A program made the position numbers and the translations under genes. From assembly GCF_900095745.1 (NCBI RefSeq), contig NZ_FMIR01000015.1, forward strand, positions 248,001 to 312,000: a DNA stretch of 64,000 nt. The letters are read 5' to 3'. Source of the DNA: Microbacterium oxydans (GTDB lineage Bacteria > Actinomycetota > Actinomycetes > Actinomycetales > Microbacteriaceae). This document shows, piece by piece, positions 51,090 to 60,292 of the stretch (position 1 is the first letter of the stretch; each line of letters begins with the position of its first letter). The notes under the pieces were generated by a model. The model made no database searches. It saw nothing but the letters and a program-made list of their open reading frames with translations, and had not been told where the DNA came from.

Positions 51090-52028
51090 ATGCCCCCGGA
51101 AACGATGACCGTCTCGCCGGTTCCCTCCGCTCCTGATCCCGGCCCTGCTCGTCCTCGCGTCGCGGCATCCCCTCGAAAGGTCCGCCGCGACTTCCTGCCC
51201 TATGCGCTGATCGCCCCCGGCGCTCTGCTCGTCGTCGGGTTCACCGTCATCGCGCTGGGATTCACGCTCATCAGCAGCTTCACCGACTGGGATGTGGGGC
51301 GGCTCAACACCACTTTCATCGGAATCGACAACTATCTTCGCGCCTTCCGCGATCCGGAGATGGTCGCCAGTCTCTGGCGATCCGGGATCTTCGTGCTCAG
51401 CGTCGTCGCGCTGTCGACCGCGGCGGGCTTCCTCCTCGCGGTGGCACTGAACCGGCGTTTTCCGGGGCGGGGCGCGGTTCGCGCGCTCGTCGTCCTGCCG
51501 TGGGTCATCAGCGAGATGGCGTCAGGCGTGTTCTGGGCGCTGATCCTGAAGAACGACGGAATCCTCTCCGCCTTCGGCTTGGAGCAGAGCCCGCTGGAGT
51601 CTCCTGCGGGCGCAATGACCGCGCTGATCCTGGTCGAGTCCTGGCGGAGCATCGGCTTCGTGACGGTGATGGTTCTCGCGGGTCTGCAATCCATCGATCC
51701 CGGCCTCTACGAGGCCGCGAAGATCGACGGAGCGACCGCTGGGCGGATCACCTGGAGCATCACGCTTCCGCTCGTGAGCCCGACGGTGCTGATCGCGGCG
51801 ATCCTCCTGATGATCGGAAACTTCAACCTGGTGACGATGATCATCGCGCTCACGGCGGGTGGCCCGATCACCGCGACCACGACGACGGCCCTCTACATGT
51901 ACAACCAGTCGTTCACTTATTTCCACCTCGGATACGGTGCGGCGATCGCGATGATCATGTCCGTGTTCAACGTGATCGCGATGTTCGCCTTCATCCTGCT
52001 CCAGCGCGGACGGGGGGCTCGCTCATGA
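51090..52028 (+). CDS. Sugar ABC transporter permease (MalF type)
   Basis: 312 residues, six helices after a proline-rich cytoplasmic N-terminus (LIAPGALLVVGFTVIAL), EAA loop GLYEAAKIDGATAGRITWSI. Start at ATG 51090, 11 bases after the binding-protein stop; an ATG at 51105 is possible. Overlaps the next permease by four bases. Confidence 0.92.
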   Translation: MPPETMTVSPVPSAPDPGPARPRVAASPRKVRRDFLPYALIAPGALLVVGFTVIALGFTLISSFTDWDVGRLNTTFIGIDNYLRAFRDPEMVASLWRSGIFVLSVVALSTAAGFLLAVALNRRFPGRGAVRALVVLPWVISEMASGVFWALILKNDGILSAFGLEQSPLESPAGAMTALILVESWRSIGFVTVMVLAGLQSIDPGLYEAAKIDGATAGRITWSITLPLVSPTVLIAAILLMIGNFNLVTMIIALTAGGPITATTTTALYMYNQSFTYFHLGYGAAIAMIMSVFNVIAMFAFILLQRGRGARS

Positions 52029-52876
52029 GCGTCCTCGCCGCCCCACCGCGCGCTCGGACGCGCGCTCCCCGCGTTGCTCTGCCACTCATCACGACGGTGA
52101 TGGTGGTCATCGTGTTCGCCCTGCCGATGCTGTGGATCCTGCTGAAGTCGTTCGGACCGGAGGATGAGATCTTCTCGGCGGCTCTCCTCCCGTCTTCCTT
52201 CCACCCGGAGAACTACGCTCGCGCCGTCCAGACCGGCATGCTCGTCTCCTACACGCTCAGCACGATCGCGATCAGCTTCTTCACCTGCCTCATCGTGCTG
52301 CCACTCGGATTCATGGCCGGCTACGGGCTGGCACGGTTCTCCTTCCGCGGTCGGGGTCTGGTCCTCTTCCTCTTCATGTTCTCGCTGACGATCCCGGGGC
52401 TCGTGAACCTCCTCGCGATCTACCAGGTGTTCAGCCTGGCCCAGCTGATCAATAATCCGGCAGGCCTGGTGATCGTCTACGCGGCGTCGAATCTGCCCCT
52501 GGCGACCTGGCTGATGCGAGCATTCATCCAGTCGCTGCCGTCAGAGCTGGAGCAGGCCGCTCTCGTCGACGGCTGCACCCGCGGCGGAGCGATCCTCCGC
52601 ATCGTGGTCCCCTTGACCTCCCCCGGACTCGCCGCCGTCGCCGTCCTGGTCGTCGTGAACGTGTTCCAGGAGTTCATCGTCGCCCAGACGCTCATCTCCA
52701 CGCGGGGCATCGGTGTCGTCAGCCAGGGCCTGCGGGCCATGCAGGGGCAGTTCGATCTCGACTACACCTCGCTCGCGGCCGGATCGGTTCTCGTGAGCGT
52801 CATTCCCGTTCTGCTCTTCCTTCTGCTGCAGAAGCAGTTCATCGCGGGCATGACGACGGGGGCGACGACAGGGTGA
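52025..52876 (+). CDS. Sugar ABC transporter permease (MalG type)
   Basis: 283 residues from ATG 52025. Six helices; the EAA loop is LEQAALVDGCTRGGAILRI, with a Gln in place of the first acidic-Ala pair. Partner of the preceding permease; no ATPase gene in the operon, so a shared ATPase is expected. Confidence 0.92.
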   Translation: MSVLAAPPRARTRAPRVALPLITTVMVVIVFALPMLWILLKSFGPEDEIFSAALLPSSFHPENYARAVQTGMLVSYTLSTIAISFFTCLIVLPLGFMAGYGLARFSFRGRGLVLFLFMFSLTIPGLVNLLAIYQVFSLAQLINNPAGLVIVYAASNLPLATWLMRAFIQSLPSELEQAALVDGCTRGGAILRIVVPLTSPGLAAVAVLVVVNVFQEFIVAQTLISTRGIGVVSQGLRAMQGQFDLDYTSLAAGSVLVSVIPVLLFLLLQKQFIAGMTTGATTG

Positions 52877-52934
52877 AGACGAACGGAGCCAGGTGCGGGA
52901 TGCTGGGAACAGAATGCCACGAAGGGGAGGCAAC

Positions 52935-53765
52935 ATGATCGACACGGTCGCCGACGGACTCGACCACCCCGAGTGCGTCACGGTGGGACCTGACGGCACG
53001 ATCTTCGCCGGAGGCGAAGCCGGTCAGCTCTACCGCCTGGATGGGGAGAGCTTCGAGGTGACGGAAGTCGGGAGCTCGGGAGGCTGGCTGCTCGGCCTGG
53101 CCGTCGACGGACACGGCGATGTCGTGGCGTGCGATCCTCGGCGCCGGCAACTCGTCCGGTTCGACGGCGACGGTGCGATGACGGTGCTCTCGTCGGGCAC
53201 GCCCGAACGACCGATGATCACCCCGAACTTCCCGGTGTACGGTGCGAGCGGAGTCCTGTATGTCTCCGATTCAGGCACCTGGCCGGCCGGCGGTGGCTGC
53301 ATCTACCGTGTGCTCCCCGGCGGATCCACAGAACTCTGGTCGTCCGACGTGCCCCATTTCACGAACGGGCTGGCGCTCGACCAGGACGAGAAGCACCTGT
53401 ACGTGGTGGAGTCGACGCTGCCCGGCATCACACGGATCCCGATCCTCGAAGACGGATCGGCCGGCCGGCCAGAACTCGTCGTCTCGATGCCGGGAACCGT
53501 ACCGGACGGCATCGCCTTCGACAGCGAGGGGCGACTCTACATCGGCTGTTACCGCCCTGACAGGCTCTACACCCTCGAGCCGGACGGCACGCTTCTCATC
53601 CTTCGGGACGATTTCCAGGGCACCGATCTGGCTGCCCCGACCAATATCGTGTTCTCCGGCGCCGACCGTCGAGATCTGCTCGTCGCGAGCCTCGGACGCT
53701 GGCACATCGCGCGCATCCGCACCGAGGTTCCGGGTGCTCCGCTCCACTACCCCACGGAGGTATGA
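52935..53765 (+). CDS. SMP-30/gluconolactonase family lactonase
   Basis: 276 residues from ATG 52935 (GGGGAGG upstream). Six-bladed propeller with the metal ligands of the family: Glu in DHPECVTVGPDG, Asn in MITPNFPVYG and Asp in VPDGIAFDSEG. It should hydrolyse an aldonolactone to the acid, the second step of oxidative sugar breakdown. A second lactonase candidate is encoded at 58478, so one of the two may serve another lactone or stereoisomer. Confidence 0.85.
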   Translation: MIDTVADGLDHPECVTVGPDGTIFAGGEAGQLYRLDGESFEVTEVGSSGGWLLGLAVDGHGDVVACDPRRRQLVRFDGDGAMTVLSSGTPERPMITPNFPVYGASGVLYVSDSGTWPAGGGCIYRVLPGGSTELWSSDVPHFTNGLALDQDEKHLYVVESTLPGITRIPILEDGSAGRPELVVSMPGTVPDGIAFDSEGRLYIGCYRPDRLYTLEPDGTLLILRDDFQGTDLAAPTNIVFSGADRRDLLVASLGRWHIARIRTEVPGAPLHYPTEV

Positions 53766-54514
53766 CCGTGCCGCAGGCAACGAACGAGAACAGCATGTAC
53801 GCGTCGGTGGCGCGTCACAGGACGATCGACTCCGTCGTGGACGCGCTCCAGGCACTCATCCTCCAACGCAAGCTGAACCCCGGCGATGCGCTGCCCGCCG
53901 AGCGCGAACTGGCCGTGATGCTCTCCGTGAGCCGCAACGTCGTCCGCGAAGCGTTGGGCATTCTGGGCCAGCGCGGGCTCACCACCTCGCGTCACGGATA
54001 CGGGACCTTCGTCGCCTTGCCGTCCGGCGAACAGGCGCGCGCCGCCTTGCAGCTCCTGCTCGAACTGGAGCGGGTCGGTCTGGTCGAACTGTGTGACGCC
54101 CGCCTCCTGATAGAACCGGAACTCGCCGCACTCGCCGCCGCACGCGTGACGCCCGCCGGCGCCGCGAAACTGCGAGATGCGTTCATCGCACTCGCCGCGG
54201 CGAGCGCAGATGGCGAGGCCCACGTCCAGGCCGACCTCGCGTTCCACGGAGCGATCGCGGAGATGGCCGACCACACGGTCCTCCGCGCCCTGGTCGATGC
54301 CGTCCGGGAGCCGGTGACCCGCGGCATGGTCTTCGGGACGAAGGTTCCCCGCGCGATCGATCACAGCGACGTCCAGCACGAGGAGATCATGCTCGCGATC
54401 CTCGCCGGAGAGCCGGAACTCGCGCGCGAGAGAATGCGCGAGCACCTCAGCTATGTGCGCGGCTACCTCATCGAACACGATGTCCGGATCACGCATTGGA
54501 GCGCAGATGACTAG
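53762..54514 (+). CDS. GntR family regulator (FadR subfamily)
   Basis: 250 residues: N-terminal wHTH (LPAERELAVMLSVSRNVVREAL) and a helical FCD effector domain with the usual His/Asp metal positions (DLAFHGAIAEM). It is embedded in the operon by four-base overlaps, so it is made with the enzymes it controls. The inverted repeat at 49648-49666 is the best candidate operator. Effector likely the sugar acid or its dehydrated keto acid. Confidence 0.9.
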   Translation: MTVPQATNENSMYASVARHRTIDSVVDALQALILQRKLNPGDALPAERELAVMLSVSRNVVREALGILGQRGLTTSRHGYGTFVALPSGEQARAALQLLLELERVGLVELCDARLLIEPELAALAAARVTPAGAAKLRDAFIALAAASADGEAHVQADLAFHGAIAEMADHTVLRALVDAVREPVTRGMVFGTKVPRAIDHSDVQHEEIMLAILAGEPELARERMREHLSYVRGYLIEHDVRITHWSADD

Positions 54515-55550
54515 CAGTCTCGTCACCCTGCGCGAGAAGGGGTCGTGGGTGCTGTCCGATGGAGTGCTGGAGGTCAGCGTGGACCCGCTGCGCGGCGCCG
54601 ACATCCGCAGCATCCGTTACCTGCCGCGCGCGGTCGAGATGCTGTGGTCACCGGAGGGGATGCCGAATCCCGTCACCGGAGCCGGACTCCCGTCGGGGAG
54701 CGCGGCGTTCTACGACGACTACCGGGGCGGGATCCAGGAGCTCTTCCCGAACGCGGGGCCCGACTGCGTGGTGGAGGGGGCGCCGCTGGTGTTCCACGGT
54801 GAGAGCTGCCGCATCCCGTGGGTGGTCGATGCTCAGGAAGACGCTGACGGCGCGTTCCTCCGATGCCGTGCGGCGCTGCGGCGTTACCCGTTCATCGCCG
54901 AGCGGCGGATCTCACTGCGCGATGGCGCGATCGTCGTCATCGAGTCGACCGTCACCAATGCGTCTCCCCACGACCTGCCCGTGCACTGGGGGTTCCATCC
55001 GGTCTTCTCGGAAGCGCTCACCGAAGAGCCCGCCGTTCTCTTCGGTGACTTCTCCGGTCTCGTCGCTGATCCGTCGCCTTTCGGGCGCGTGCAGTCCTGG
55101 GAAGTCGGGACTGCCGTCCCGACAGAGGAGCGCCACTGCGCGACGGCGCTCCCGCTGGAACCCGGCGACCGTGGCTCTGCGGACCTCGGCTATGCGACGG
55201 CACACGACGGGTGGTACGTCGTCGCATCCGAATCCTCCGGATTGGCCGTCGGAGTCACCTGGCCCGTCGACATCTTCCCGCGACTGTGGGTCTGGCAGGA
55301 ATGCCGTGACCCCGCCGGGTATCCCTGGTGGGGTCGTCACCACATCGTCGGGGTCGAACCGCACACGGCGGCCCCCTCACGCGCCCTCACCGAGGATGTC
55401 GCGGCGGGTCAGGCTCTGATGATCGGGCCGGGCGAATCCCGACGGGCCGAGTTCCGGATTCAGATCGCCGACCTGGCCGAGAGGGCGATCGATGACTTCG
55501 TCCGCTCGACGGCCGATTCGAGCGGGAGCAGGAAGAAGGAGATCGCATGA
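54507..55550 (+). CDS. Aldose 1-epimerase (mutarotase) superfamily protein
   Basis: 347 residues from ATG 54507, overlapping the regulator stop by eight bases. Galactose-mutarotase-like fold with VHWGFHPVF carrying the conserved His residues and WQECRDPAGYPWWG near the end. It probably interconverts sugar anomers to feed the anomer-specific dehydrogenase. It is of the DUF4432-like branch, which is not well characterised, so the mutarotase role is inferred. Confidence 0.78.
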   Translation: MTSSLVTLREKGSWVLSDGVLEVSVDPLRGADIRSIRYLPRAVEMLWSPEGMPNPVTGAGLPSGSAAFYDDYRGGIQELFPNAGPDCVVEGAPLVFHGESCRIPWVVDAQEDADGAFLRCRAALRRYPFIAERRISLRDGAIVVIESTVTNASPHDLPVHWGFHPVFSEALTEEPAVLFGDFSGLVADPSPFGRVQSWEVGTAVPTEERHCATALPLEPGDRGSADLGYATAHDGWYVVASESSGLAVGVTWPVDIFPRLWVWQECRDPAGYPWWGRHHIVGVEPHTAAPSRALTEDVAAGQALMIGPGESRRAEFRIQIADLAERAIDDFVRSTADSSGSRKKEIA

Positions 55551-56323
55551 GATTCGCTGAGCAGGTCGCCGTCGTCACCGGAGGCGCTTCGGGCATCGGG
55601 AGGGCGACGGCGGAGAGGCTGGCGAGCGAGGGAGCCCGCGTCGCGATCCTCGACATCGATGAGGCCGGCGCCGTCGCGACGGCCGATGCCATCACATCCA
55701 CCGGGGCGATCGCCTTCCCCGTGGTCGTCGACATCGGTGACGAGTCGGCGGTCGAGGACGCACTCGATCGGGTGGAGGGTCTGATCGGGCTTGCGACGAT
55801 CCTCGTCAACTGCGCGGGCGTTCTCCATGTCGCTCCGGCGCTGGAGACGAGCCCCGAAGCCTTCGATCGCATCGTCCGGGTGAATCTGCGCAGCGTGTTC
55901 GTCCTCTCGGTCTCCGTCGCACGGCGGCTCAGAGCCGCGGGGAGAGGAGGCGCGATCGTCAACGTGTCCTCGATCCACGCCGTGCTGTCGGAGCCGAACG
56001 CGTCCGCCTACACGGCGACGAAAGGCGGCATCGAAGCGATGTCGCGGACGTTCGCCTCGGAGTGGGCACCCCTCGGCATCCGAGTGAACTGCGTCCGCCC
56101 GGGGGCGACCGTGACCGCGCTCACCGCGACCCTATACACGCCCGAGATCCTCGACGCCCTCGCCAGCCGGGTTCCGCTCCGGGTGCCCGCGCAACCCGAG
56201 CAGGTGGCGGCCGGAATCTGCTTCCTCGCATCAGCCGATGCGGACTACTGCACAGGCACGACTCTCGATGTCGACGGCGGCTACATCATGGACGGCAGTC
56301 TCCCCCGGACGGAGTATCGATGA
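55547..56323 (+). CDS. SDR family oxidoreductase
   Basis: 258 residues. TGGASGIG (11-18) binds NAD(P); the catalytic residues are Ser141/142, Tyr155 and Lys159. The C-terminal LDVDGGYIMDG is classical. In the L-fucose-type pathway an SDR oxidises 2-keto-3-deoxy-fuconate or the free sugar; either is possible here. ATGA overlaps on both sides place it inside the operon. Confidence 0.9.
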   Translation: MRFAEQVAVVTGGASGIGRATAERLASEGARVAILDIDEAGAVATADAITSTGAIAFPVVVDIGDESAVEDALDRVEGLIGLATILVNCAGVLHVAPALETSPEAFDRIVRVNLRSVFVLSVSVARRLRAAGRGGAIVNVSSIHAVLSEPNASAYTATKGGIEAMSRTFASEWAPLGIRVNCVRPGATVTALTATLYTPEILDALASRVPLRVPAQPEQVAAGICFLASADADYCTGTTLDVDGGYIMDGSLPRTEYR

Positions 56324-57360
56324 CTCGCCGGCTGGCCGTCTCCGACACCGCGCGGTGGGCGACGGCTGTGCTGCAGCGCGCAGGCCTCACCGACGAGGAT
56401 GCAGATGTCGTCGCGCAGAACCTCGCCTACGCGGAGTCGCGCGGCACCGCGAGCCATGGGTTCATCCGTCTCCCCATCTACCTCGAACGGGTGGAGAAGG
56501 GCGGGATCAATGCGTCGCACGCACCGTCGACCCTCTGGGATCTGGGTTCGGTCGTCGCCCTCGATGGCGACGCGGGCCCGGGTGCGGCCACCGCCGTGCA
56601 TGCGGTCCGTCTGGCCATCACACGTGCGCGCGAGTCGGGGATCGGCTGCGTTCTCGTCAGCAATGCGAACCACTTCGGCGCGGCCGCCTTCTACTCGGAG
56701 ATGATCGCGGACGAAGGGATGATCGGGATCGTGTGCTGCAACACCGATCGTGCGATGTGCGCGCCGGGCGGAGGCGAGGCGGTGCTCGGAACGAATCCGC
56801 TCACCATCGCGCTCCCGCTGAGCGCAGAAGATCGACCGATCCTGGACATGGCGACCTCGGAAGTCAGCTACGGGCGGGTGCTCGTCGCCGCCGCCGCGGG
56901 TCAGAGCATTCCCACGGGGTGGGCGGTGGACGACGCGGGCCGAGCGACGGAGTCGTCGTCGGATGCACTGCGCGGCGCACTGCTCCCTGCCGCAGGCCCG
57001 AAGGGGTTCGGACTCGCGTTCATGATCGACGCCCTCGTCGCACTGGGGGGCGCGAAGACGAGCCCCTTCGTGTCGCCGCTGCACGGTGATGCCTCCCTCC
57101 CCCAGGAACTCGGGCACTTCTTCCTCGCGTTGCGCGGTCCGGGCGACGCCGCCGCCGAATCCGACAGGGCCATCCGTTCACTGGTCGAGGAGCTGCGTCG
57201 CAGCCGACTCCCCTCGAGCCCCGCGGTCCTGTTCCCGGGGGAACCGGAGCTCATGAGACGACGCGACAACGACGGAACCTTCCCTGCCTCCATCGAGCTG
57301 GTCGAGTCGATCCAGAGCATCGCCGAGCGATATGCCGTACCCGCTCCGATGCTCCCGTAG
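56320..57360 (+). CDS. Ldh family (malate/L-lactate dehydrogenase-like) oxidoreductase
   Basis: 346 residues from ATG 56320. ESRGTASHGFIRL holds the catalytic His46, and the NHFGAAAFYSEM and PKGFGLAFMID segments match the family, which uses NAD(P) to interconvert 2-keto and 2-hydroxy acids. Members include diketogulonate and ureidoglycolate enzymes, so it probably acts on a keto acid of this pathway rather than on malate. Confidence 0.85.
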   Translation: MTRRLAVSDTARWATAVLQRAGLTDEDADVVAQNLAYAESRGTASHGFIRLPIYLERVEKGGINASHAPSTLWDLGSVVALDGDAGPGAATAVHAVRLAITRARESGIGCVLVSNANHFGAAAFYSEMIADEGMIGIVCCNTDRAMCAPGGGEAVLGTNPLTIALPLSAEDRPILDMATSEVSYGRVLVAAAAGQSIPTGWAVDDAGRATESSSDALRGALLPAAGPKGFGLAFMIDALVALGGAKTSPFVSPLHGDASLPQELGHFFLALRGPGDAAAESDRAIRSLVEELRRSRLPSSPAVLFPGEPELMRRRDNDGTFPASIELVESIQSIAERYAVPAPMLP

Positions 57361-57389
57361 CCCCTCCGAACCTCAAGAAAGCGCACCTG

Positions 57390-58481
57390 ATGAGAATCAC
57401 GCACGTCGAAACGCATCGCGTCCCCATTCCCGCTGCCGCGCCGGCCTTCTCGTGGCGCTCCGGACTCGATGGCAGTCCGGGTGACGACCACGGAGCGATC
57501 CTGCATCTGCGCACCGATGAGGGCATCGAAGGGGTCGCGTTGCTGAAGCGCCCGGGAAGTGCGCCGCAGCTCGAGCAGGCCGTGGAGGCGCTGTTCCGTC
57601 AAGAGCTGGTCGGCCAGGACCCACTCGATCGGGAGCACCTCTGGCATCGGCTCTGGGAACTCGATCGCATCCACGAACTGCCCCTACCCTTGCTCGGAGT
57701 CGTCGACGTCGCACTGTGGGACCTCGCGGCACGGGCTGCGGGTCTGCCGCTCTGGCAGCTGCTCGGCGGTGCACGCCACGCGATCCCGGCCTACGCGTCG
57801 ACGACCACTTTCGACAGCGTGGAGGAGTACCTCGACGTCGCCGATCAGTGCCTCGAGCTCGGGTACACCGCGGTGAAGCTGCACGCGTGGGGAGATGCCC
57901 GACGCGACGCGAAGTTGTGCGAAGCCCTGAGGTCGCACGTCGGCGACGACGTGCCGCTGATGTACGACGGGTCCGCCGGATTCGACCTTCCGGACGCCAT
58001 CCATGTCGGGCGCGCCATGTCCGCGAACGGCTACCTCTGGTACGAGGAGCCGATGCGCGAGTTCAGCGTGCATGCCTATCGTCGACTGGCCGCATCGGTG
58101 GATGTGCCCCTGCTCGTCGCAGAGACCTCAGACGGGGCCCATATGAACACGGCTGATTTCATCGCGGCCGGAACCGCCACGTTCGGCGTGCGAGCGGACA
58201 CGGTCCTCAAGGGCGGCATCACCGGAGCGATGCGCATCGCGCATCTCGCCGACGCCTTCCGGATCCGCGTCGAGATCCACGGGTCGGACGCCCCGAACCG
58301 ACACCTGTGCATGGCCATCCCGAACACCACGTACTACGAGTCGCTCGTCACCAGCACTCGGGTGACCAGGGAGTCCTACGTCGACGCGAGCGGACTCGTG
58401 CATGCACCCAAGGGTCTCGGGATCGGGCTTCCGGCAGGTCTGGACTATCCACTCGAACTCGAGCAGTTCATCGAGTCATGA
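57390..58481 (+). CDS. Enolase-superfamily sugar acid dehydratase (mandelate racemase type)
   Basis: 363 residues. Active-site pattern K163-x-H165 (AVKLHAWGD), metal ligands Asp193, Glu219 and Glu245, and His297 in EIHGSD. This is the mandelate-racemase subgroup, where sugar acid dehydratases for fuconate, rhamnonate and others belong. It should remove water from the aldonate to give a 2-keto-3-deoxy acid. The KxH variant and the about 363-residue length are not those of classical L-fuconate dehydratase (about 430), so another aldonate is likely. Confidence 0.85.
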   Translation: MRITHVETHRVPIPAAAPAFSWRSGLDGSPGDDHGAILHLRTDEGIEGVALLKRPGSAPQLEQAVEALFRQELVGQDPLDREHLWHRLWELDRIHELPLPLLGVVDVALWDLAARAAGLPLWQLLGGARHAIPAYASTTTFDSVEEYLDVADQCLELGYTAVKLHAWGDARRDAKLCEALRSHVGDDVPLMYDGSAGFDLPDAIHVGRAMSANGYLWYEEPMREFSVHAYRRLAASVDVPLLVAETSDGAHMNTADFIAAGTATFGVRADTVLKGGITGAMRIAHLADAFRIRVEIHGSDAPNRHLCMAIPNTTYYESLVTSTRVTRESYVDASGLVHAPKGLGIGLPAGLDYPLELEQFIES

Positions 58482-59317
58482 TGGGCACCGGGTCTCCGCG
58501 CATCGACGCGCACCATCACCTCTGGGATCTCGATCGGCGCGCTCAACCGTGGATCGACCATGACGTGCTGTCCCGCTCCTTCCGCCCGCAGGAGTACGAA
58601 GTTCAGCTGGCCGCCGCACGCTTCGACGGGTCGGTGCTCGTGCAGAACCTCTGCGAGGAAGACGAGACGGCGGAACTGCTGATGCTCGCGGCGGAGAACC
58701 CGTGGATCCGGGGTGTCGTCGGATGGGTGGATCTCACGGGGGACGTCGACGACAGCGTCGCGCGGCTCCGCGAACTTCCCGGTGGTCACCGCCTCGTGGG
58801 GATCCGTCACCAGGTGCAGATGGAAGACGATCCCGACTGGCTGTGCCGTGTCGCTGTCCGGCGCGGACTCGAACGCCTCGCGGCGAACGGGCTCCCGTTC
58901 GATGCGGTGTTGCGACCGGACCAGCTCGACTCCGTCGTCAGGTCGGCGCAGCACGTCCCTGCGCTGCGCTGGATCCTCGATCACCTGGGCAACCCGCTCG
59001 ATGGCAGGGGAAGCGATGAGTGGCGCACGTCCATCAGCGCTCTCGGCGATCTCCCGAATGTCGCGGTCAAGCTCTCCGGTCTCGGCAACCTCGCCGGGAC
59101 CGGCTGGACCGCAGACATGGTGAGCCCCGTCGTCCAACACACGATCGCGGCCTTCGGAGTCGACCGCACCATGTTCGGCTCCGATTGGCCCGTGTGCCTG
59201 ATCACCGGCGACTTCGCGCAGGTACTCGCCGCTGCCGAACAATGGTGCGGATCTCTGGAAGAACACGAGCGGGCCGCGGTCTTCGGGGGCACTGCCGAAA
59301 GATGGTACGCGCTGTGA
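58478..59317 (+). CDS. Amidohydrolase-family sugar lactonase (L-fuconolactonase type)
   Basis: 279 residues from ATG 58478 (overlap with the dehydratase). RIDAHHHLWDL and FGSDWPVC are the two hallmarks of the COG3618 branch, TIM-barrel lactonases for L-fucono-1,5-lactone, L-rhamnono- or galactono-lactones. Residues such as HLGNP and VKLSGL complete the metal site. With the SMP-30 protein it gives the operon two unrelated lactonases. Confidence 0.85.
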   Translation: MMGTGSPRIDAHHHLWDLDRRAQPWIDHDVLSRSFRPQEYEVQLAAARFDGSVLVQNLCEEDETAELLMLAAENPWIRGVVGWVDLTGDVDDSVARLRELPGGHRLVGIRHQVQMEDDPDWLCRVAVRRGLERLAANGLPFDAVLRPDQLDSVVRSAQHVPALRWILDHLGNPLDGRGSDEWRTSISALGDLPNVAVKLSGLGNLAGTGWTADMVSPVVQHTIAAFGVDRTMFGSDWPVCLITGDFAQVLAAAEQWCGSLEEHERAAVFGGTAERWYAL

Positions 59318-60279
59318 TCGGTGATTCGGGCCCCGCGTCCCTGGGGTTCGGCGCCGCGCCACTGGGAAACCTCTTCCGTCCGATCTCGGACGACGACGCC
59401 CGAGCGGCCGTGGACGCCGCCTGGCGGGCGGGCGTCAGGTACTTCGACACGGCTCCCTTCTACGGCCTGGGGTTGTCGGAGTCTCGCCTGGGTGAGGCGC
59501 TGGCCGATCGTCCGCGGGACTCCTTCGTCCTCTCCACCAAGGTGGGGCGCAGGCTGCTCGAAGACAGCCGCACGTCGGTCGACGGACTCATCGACGGGCA
59601 ATGGGCGTTGCCGAGCGGCCGGAACTGGGTGCGGGACTACTCGCGCGACGGGGTCCTGAGGACTCTCGAGGAGAGCCTTCAGCGGCTCGGCTGCGATCGG
59701 ATCGACGTCGTCTACCTCCACGACCCCGACGATCATCTGGATCAGGTGGAACGCGAAGCGGCGCCGATGCTCGCGGAGTTGCGCGATCAGGGCGTCATCT
59801 CCGCCTTCGGCGTGGGCACCTCCGACTGGCGCACGGCAGCCAGGCTCGTAGGATCGACCGACATCGACGGGGTGATGATCGCCGGCAGATGGACGCTCTT
59901 GGATCGTTCGGCCGCACCACTGCTCGAACGCGCGCGCGAGGCAGGGGTCTGGGTGGTGGCGGCAGGGCCCTTCAACTCCGGTCTGCTCTCACGGCCGTGG
60001 CCGGAGGACGGAGCACGCTTCGAGTACTCGCCTGCCGGCTCCGCCCTCGTCGGTCTCGCTCGGGATCTGGCGTCGGCGTGCCGTCGATACGGCGTCGAGC
60101 TGCCCGACGCGGCGATCCAGTTCGCCACTCGCACCGAGGGAATCGTCGCTGTCGTGGCCGGCATCGCCTCTGCGGCGGAGGCGGTGGCCGACGAAGCGGC
60201 CTTCCGTCGCGAGATCCCGTCAGGGCTCTGGGACGAGCTGGACCGGATCGTCCGAGATCGACGCGGAGAGGCCGAGTGA
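59314..60279 (+). CDS. Aldo/keto reductase (L-fucose/aldose 1-dehydrogenase type)
   Basis: 321 residues from GTG 59314 (GTGA overlap). LGFGAAPLGNLFRP, YFDTAPFYGLGLSESRLGEAL (residues about 38-58) with catalytic Asp and Tyr, then the Lys and His in STKVG and VYLHDPD, mark the aldose dehydrogenase branch that oxidises L-fucose or similar free sugars to the lactone with NAD(P). It would start the pathway, although it is the last gene of the operon. The stop is 13 bases from the end of the convergent transporter gene. Confidence 0.87.
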   Translation: MIGDSGPASLGFGAAPLGNLFRPISDDDARAAVDAAWRAGVRYFDTAPFYGLGLSESRLGEALADRPRDSFVLSTKVGRRLLEDSRTSVDGLIDGQWALPSGRNWVRDYSRDGVLRTLEESLQRLGCDRIDVVYLHDPDDHLDQVEREAAPMLAELRDQGVISAFGVGTSDWRTAARLVGSTDIDGVMIAGRWTLLDRSAAPLLERAREAGVWVVAAGPFNSGLLSRPWPEDGARFEYSPAGSALVGLARDLASACRRYGVELPDAAIQFATRTEGIVAVVAGIASAAEAVADEAAFRREIPSGLWDELDRIVRDRRGEAE

Positions 60280-60292
60280 GCCCCGCGTCGAC

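Noticed and set aside
52935..60279. Operon as a classic L-fucose pathway with confident fuc gene names
   Set aside because: Dehydratase length and K-x-H motif differ and the last step is missing, so no gene symbols were given.
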